Source: Methanosphaera sp. rholeuAM6 (GTDB taxonomy: Archaea > Methanobacteriota > Methanobacteria > Methanobacteriales > Methanobacteriaceae). Taken from it: DNA of 8,889 bases. Positions 6,863-8,889 of the stretch are shown here, in pieces. Where the stretch lies: the NCBI GenBank assembly GCA_003266105.1, contig MVAA01000013.1, positions 1 to 8,889 of the forward strand, given 5' to 3'. Numbering within the stretch: the first letter of the stretch is position 1; every line of letters begins with the position of its first letter. The notes below the pieces were generated by a model. The model was not told where the DNA came from and did not search any database. It worked only from the letters and a program-made list of their open reading frames with translations. The position numbers and the translations under genes are program-made.

Positions 6863-8494
6863 TTTGAGTTGTCCAAATATTCCTCTGATTAATTGACGTG
6901 ACACTTCTCTTGCCACGGTATTTGCTGCACTTGAAGCTATTTTCTCAACTTCGGATTTTCCAGTCTTTCCGGAACGTGTCTTACTGGTACCCTGAGTTGC
7001 AACTTTACCCAGATCTATGTTGCCAACAGTCTGTCCTATAGTATCCTGTATAGAAAATCCTTTTTGTTCCTGTTCTGCTTGATTTGGTTGTGCTTGAGTA
7101 TCTGCATTGTTTTGAGGATTAAAGTCCATTGGTTGTTGTTGATTAAGAATCTGTTGCTGATCTTCTTGTGAACGAGTTTCAGGAATGCTTGAAATATTAG
7201 ATTCATCTATTTTTTGTTGTAAAAGCTCGAATGCTGATTCCCTATCTAATGCTTCTTTATATTTGTCATTATATACGGATATGTTGATTAATTCATTCCT
7301 ATATTCATCATCTATTGCATCCGTATTACTTTGTGTAGGTATTATATCTACCTTTTCTACTATAGTAGGAACTCCTTCTTTATCAAGTACTGATACTAAT
7401 GCTTGCCCTATACCAAGATTGGATATTTCCTCAGTTGTATTGAAATTAGGATTTGCCCTGAATGATTCGGCTGCTACCTTGACTGCTTTTTGATCTTTTG
7501 GTGTGTATGCTCTTAGAGCATGCTGTATCTTATTTCCAAGCTGGGATAATATTACATCCGGTATGTCAGCAGGACTTTGGGAGATAAAGTATAATCCTAC
7601 ACCTTTTGAACGTATCAATCTTACTACCTGTTCAATTTTCTTCTGGAATACGGGATTCATGTCATCAAACAATAAATGTGCCTCGTCAAAGAAAAATACA
7701 AATTTTGGTTTTTCAATATCACCAACTTCCGGAAACTTTTCATAGATTTCTGTTAACATCCATAATAGGAATGTTGAATATAATTCAGGTGCTAACGTTA
7801 ATTTTACTGCATCCATGATGTTTATTATTCCTCTTCCTTCATCATCACATTGTATGAAGTCTTCCAATTCCAATGCTGGTTCTCCAAAGAACTGATTTCC
7901 ACCCTGCTCTTCTAGTGTGAGTAATGAACGTATTAACGTGTTTGCAGATCTTGTTGATATTGCCCCATATTCTGGTTCATATTTCTCCCTATTTTGTGCT
8001 ACATAGTTTATCATTGATTTTAAATCTTTAATATCTATCAGCAATAAAGATTCCGCATCAGCAACTCTGAAAACTATGTTCAATATACCTTCTTGAGCAT
8101 CTGTTAAGTTCAATATTTTAGAGAGTAATGTTGGACCCATTTGAGATATTGTTACACGAATAGGTAATCCTTTTTCTCCAAACAAGTCCCAGAATTCCAC
8201 AGGATATGATTTAAATGTGAATCCTTTACTTTTCAAATCATATTTTTCTACCCTTTGTGTTATTTTCTCATTTCCTACTCCAACTTTAGATAATCCGGAC
8301 ACATCACCCTTCATATCTGCTAAGAAGACAGGTACTCCCATGTCACTAAAAGATTCTGCTAATGCTTTAAGAGTGATTGTTTTTCCAGTACCTGTTGCTC
8401 CAGCTATCATTCCATGCCTATTTGCTAATTTAGGAGATAATGATACTGTAGTATTATCATTTACTCCTATCAATATTGTATCTTCAGCATACAT
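6857..8494 (-). CDS. HerA-like ATPase of the DUF853 (YjgR) family
   Basis: This 545-aa P-loop ATPase belongs to the HerA/FtsK-like translocase group. It starts with the typical DUF853 N-terminus, Walker A GATGTGKT (32-39) and DMKGDVSGL (60-68). Walker B is FFFDEAHLLF (267-276), followed by the sensor-like SQSPADIPD (305-313), GNKIQHALRAYTP (320-332) and a probable arginine finger R328. A Gln/Asn/Pro-rich linker (about 440-478) precedes a conserved C-terminal helix with SRQLIRGIFG (532-541). No nuclease domain or NurA partner gene is visible. Proteins of this family, such as E. coli YjgR, are widespread and poorly characterised; hexameric DNA translocation is inferred from HerA. The ATG at 8494 has GGAG 8 nt upstream (8503-8506). 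It may be co-transcribed with the aminotransferase gene 83 bp upstream, and its 3' end overlaps the convergent MazG-like gene by 6 bp. Confidence 0.9.
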   Translation of the reverse strand: MYAEDTILIGVNDNTTVSLSPKLANRHGMIAGATGTGKTITLKALAESFSDMGVPVFLADMKGDVSGLSKVGVGNEKITQRVEKYDLKSKGFTFKSYPVEFWDLFGEKGLPIRVTISQMGPTLLSKILNLTDAQEGILNIVFRVADAESLLLIDIKDLKSMINYVAQNREKYEPEYGAISTRSANTLIRSLLTLEEQGGNQFFGEPALELEDFIQCDDEGRGIINIMDAVKLTLAPELYSTFLLWMLTEIYEKFPEVGDIEKPKFVFFFDEAHLLFDDMNPVFQKKIEQVVRLIRSKGVGLYFISQSPADIPDVILSQLGNKIQHALRAYTPKDQKAVKVAAESFRANPNFNTTEEISNLGIGQALVSVLDKEGVPTIVEKVDIIPTQSNTDAIDDEYRNELINISVYNDKYKEALDRESAFELLQQKIDESNISSIPETRSQEDQQQILNQQQPMDFNPQNNADTQAQPNQAEQEQKGFSIQDTIGQTVGNIDLGKVATQGTSKTRSGKTGKSEVEKIASSAANTVAREVSRQLIRGIFGQLKL

Positions 8495-8577
8495 TTTGAT
8501 TTCTCCACTATTAGGTTATTAATGATTAATATGTTAATTATTATTAAAATATTTTATTTGAATATTATTATTGAAAA
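8495..8577 (-). promoter_or_regulatory. Spacer between aminotransferase and DUF853 genes, with palindrome
   Basis: This 83-bp AT-rich gap separates two minus-strand genes. It holds the GGAG ribosome binding site of the DUF853 gene (8503-8506) and a 15-bp palindrome, TATTAAT-G-ATTAATA (8517-8531), starting 22 bp before its ATG. No strong T-tract follows the aminotransferase stop, so read-through into the ATPase gene is possible. A promoter within the gap is equally plausible, but no convincing TATA box stands out. Confidence 0.35.
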
Positions 8578-8889
8578 TTATGAATCCTTTAATTCATAAA
8601 CTCCCTGTTTTAATCGTTTTAGACCGTCAAGTAACATTTCCTTGGGACAGGCTATGTTTAATCTTAAGAAATTATCACCATTTTCTCCGAATTGGATTCC
8701 CGGTGACAGTAACAGTCCTGTTTTGTCGTTAAGATAATTGTTTAATTCTCGTGATTTGACATTTAACTGTGTACAATCAAGCCATAACAAATATGTTGCC
8801 TGCGAATGTACTGGTTTAATCTGTGGAATATTGTTTTTAAAATAATCATCTACAATTTGTTTGTTTTTTTGAACCTCCCCATCTTGTAG
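8578..8889 (-). CDS. MalY/PatB-type PLP-dependent aminotransferase, C-terminal fragment
   Basis: The frame stays open from the TAA at 8578-8580 to the right window edge, giving the last 103 residues of a class I/II (fold type I) aminotransferase; the full protein is usually near 390 aa. The fragment shows YLLWLDC (33-39 of the fragment), the family's SPG--FGENG--FLRLNIACP block (62-82) and a final helix LLDGLKRL. The Arg in FLRLN (76) is the residue expected to bind the substrate carboxylate. The PLP-binding lysine lies outside the window. Members act as cystathionine beta-lyases (MalY, PatB) or as aminotransferases, and the choice cannot be made from this part. An internal TTG at 8790 is not the start, since the conserved sequence continues upstream without interruption. 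Likely amino-acid or sulfur metabolism in the cytoplasm. Confidence 0.88.
   Translation of the reverse strand, partial: LQDGEVQKNKQIVDDYFKNNIPQIKPVHSQATYLLWLDCTQLNVKSRELNNYLNDKTGLLLSPGIQFGENGDNFLRLNIACPKEMLLDGLKRLKQGVYELKDS

Noticed and set aside
6857..8494. HerA of a HerA-NurA end-resection operon
   Set aside because: The N-terminal DMKGD motif, Gln-rich linker and RGIFG C-terminus fit DUF853/YjgR rather than canonical HerA, and no NurA-like nuclease gene is nearby.
7185..8522. Several plus-strand open frames of 70-102 codons opposite the DUF853 gene
   Set aside because: They lie antisense to intact Walker A, Walker B and other conserved ATPase motifs and lack plausible ribosome binding sites.
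8578..8790. Complete 70-residue gene starting at a TTG codon
   Set aside because: The same frame stays open to the window edge and the residues upstream (HSQATYLLW) fit the aminotransferase family, so this is a partial gene.

Overview
The window is very AT-rich (roughly 30% G+C by eye). It looks like the chromosome of a methanogenic archaeon of the order Methanobacteriales, possibly Methanosphaera or a relative. This is inferred from GGTGA-type ribosome binding sites, TATA-like promoter sequences, poly-T terminators and the gene families present. No marker gene fixes the genus.

Layout, left to right. Positions 1-220 are non-coding and carry a small hairpin and a plausible TATA box. At 221-795 lie two tightly linked plus-strand genes (93 and 94 aa). 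They encode paralogous three-helix membrane proteins whose charge patterns predict opposite orientations in the membrane. A short convergent region (796-858) carries U-tract terminators for both strands. From 6390 down to 859 on the minus strand lies one very large gene (1843 aa): DUF4011-type N-terminus, SF1 helicase split by a roughly 730-residue helical insert, a Vsr/DUF559-like nuclease, an acidic linker ending in five 16-residue repeats, and two C-terminal winged-helix-like segments. This architecture matches the Hhe-like DUF4011-helicase-nuclease proteins associated with antiviral defence.

A 157-bp divergent promoter region, with a hexamer repeated at exact 40-bp intervals, separates the helicase from a plus-strand MazG-like nucleotide pyrophosphohydrolase (6548-6862). 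That gene overlaps by 6 bp, tail to tail, the minus-strand gene for a HerA-like DUF853/YjgR ATPase (6857-8494). The right edge holds the C-terminal 103 residues of a MalY/PatB-type PLP-dependent aminotransferase on the minus strand, cut by the window end.

How they may work together: the helicase-nuclease is the strongest defence candidate and probably acts as a single protein. The MazG-like enzyme shares its promoter region, and the DUF853 ATPase overlaps the MazG gene, but a functional link among the three is only inferred. The membrane protein pair most likely forms a heteromeric transporter unrelated to its neighbours, and the aminotransferase looks like ordinary amino-acid metabolism.
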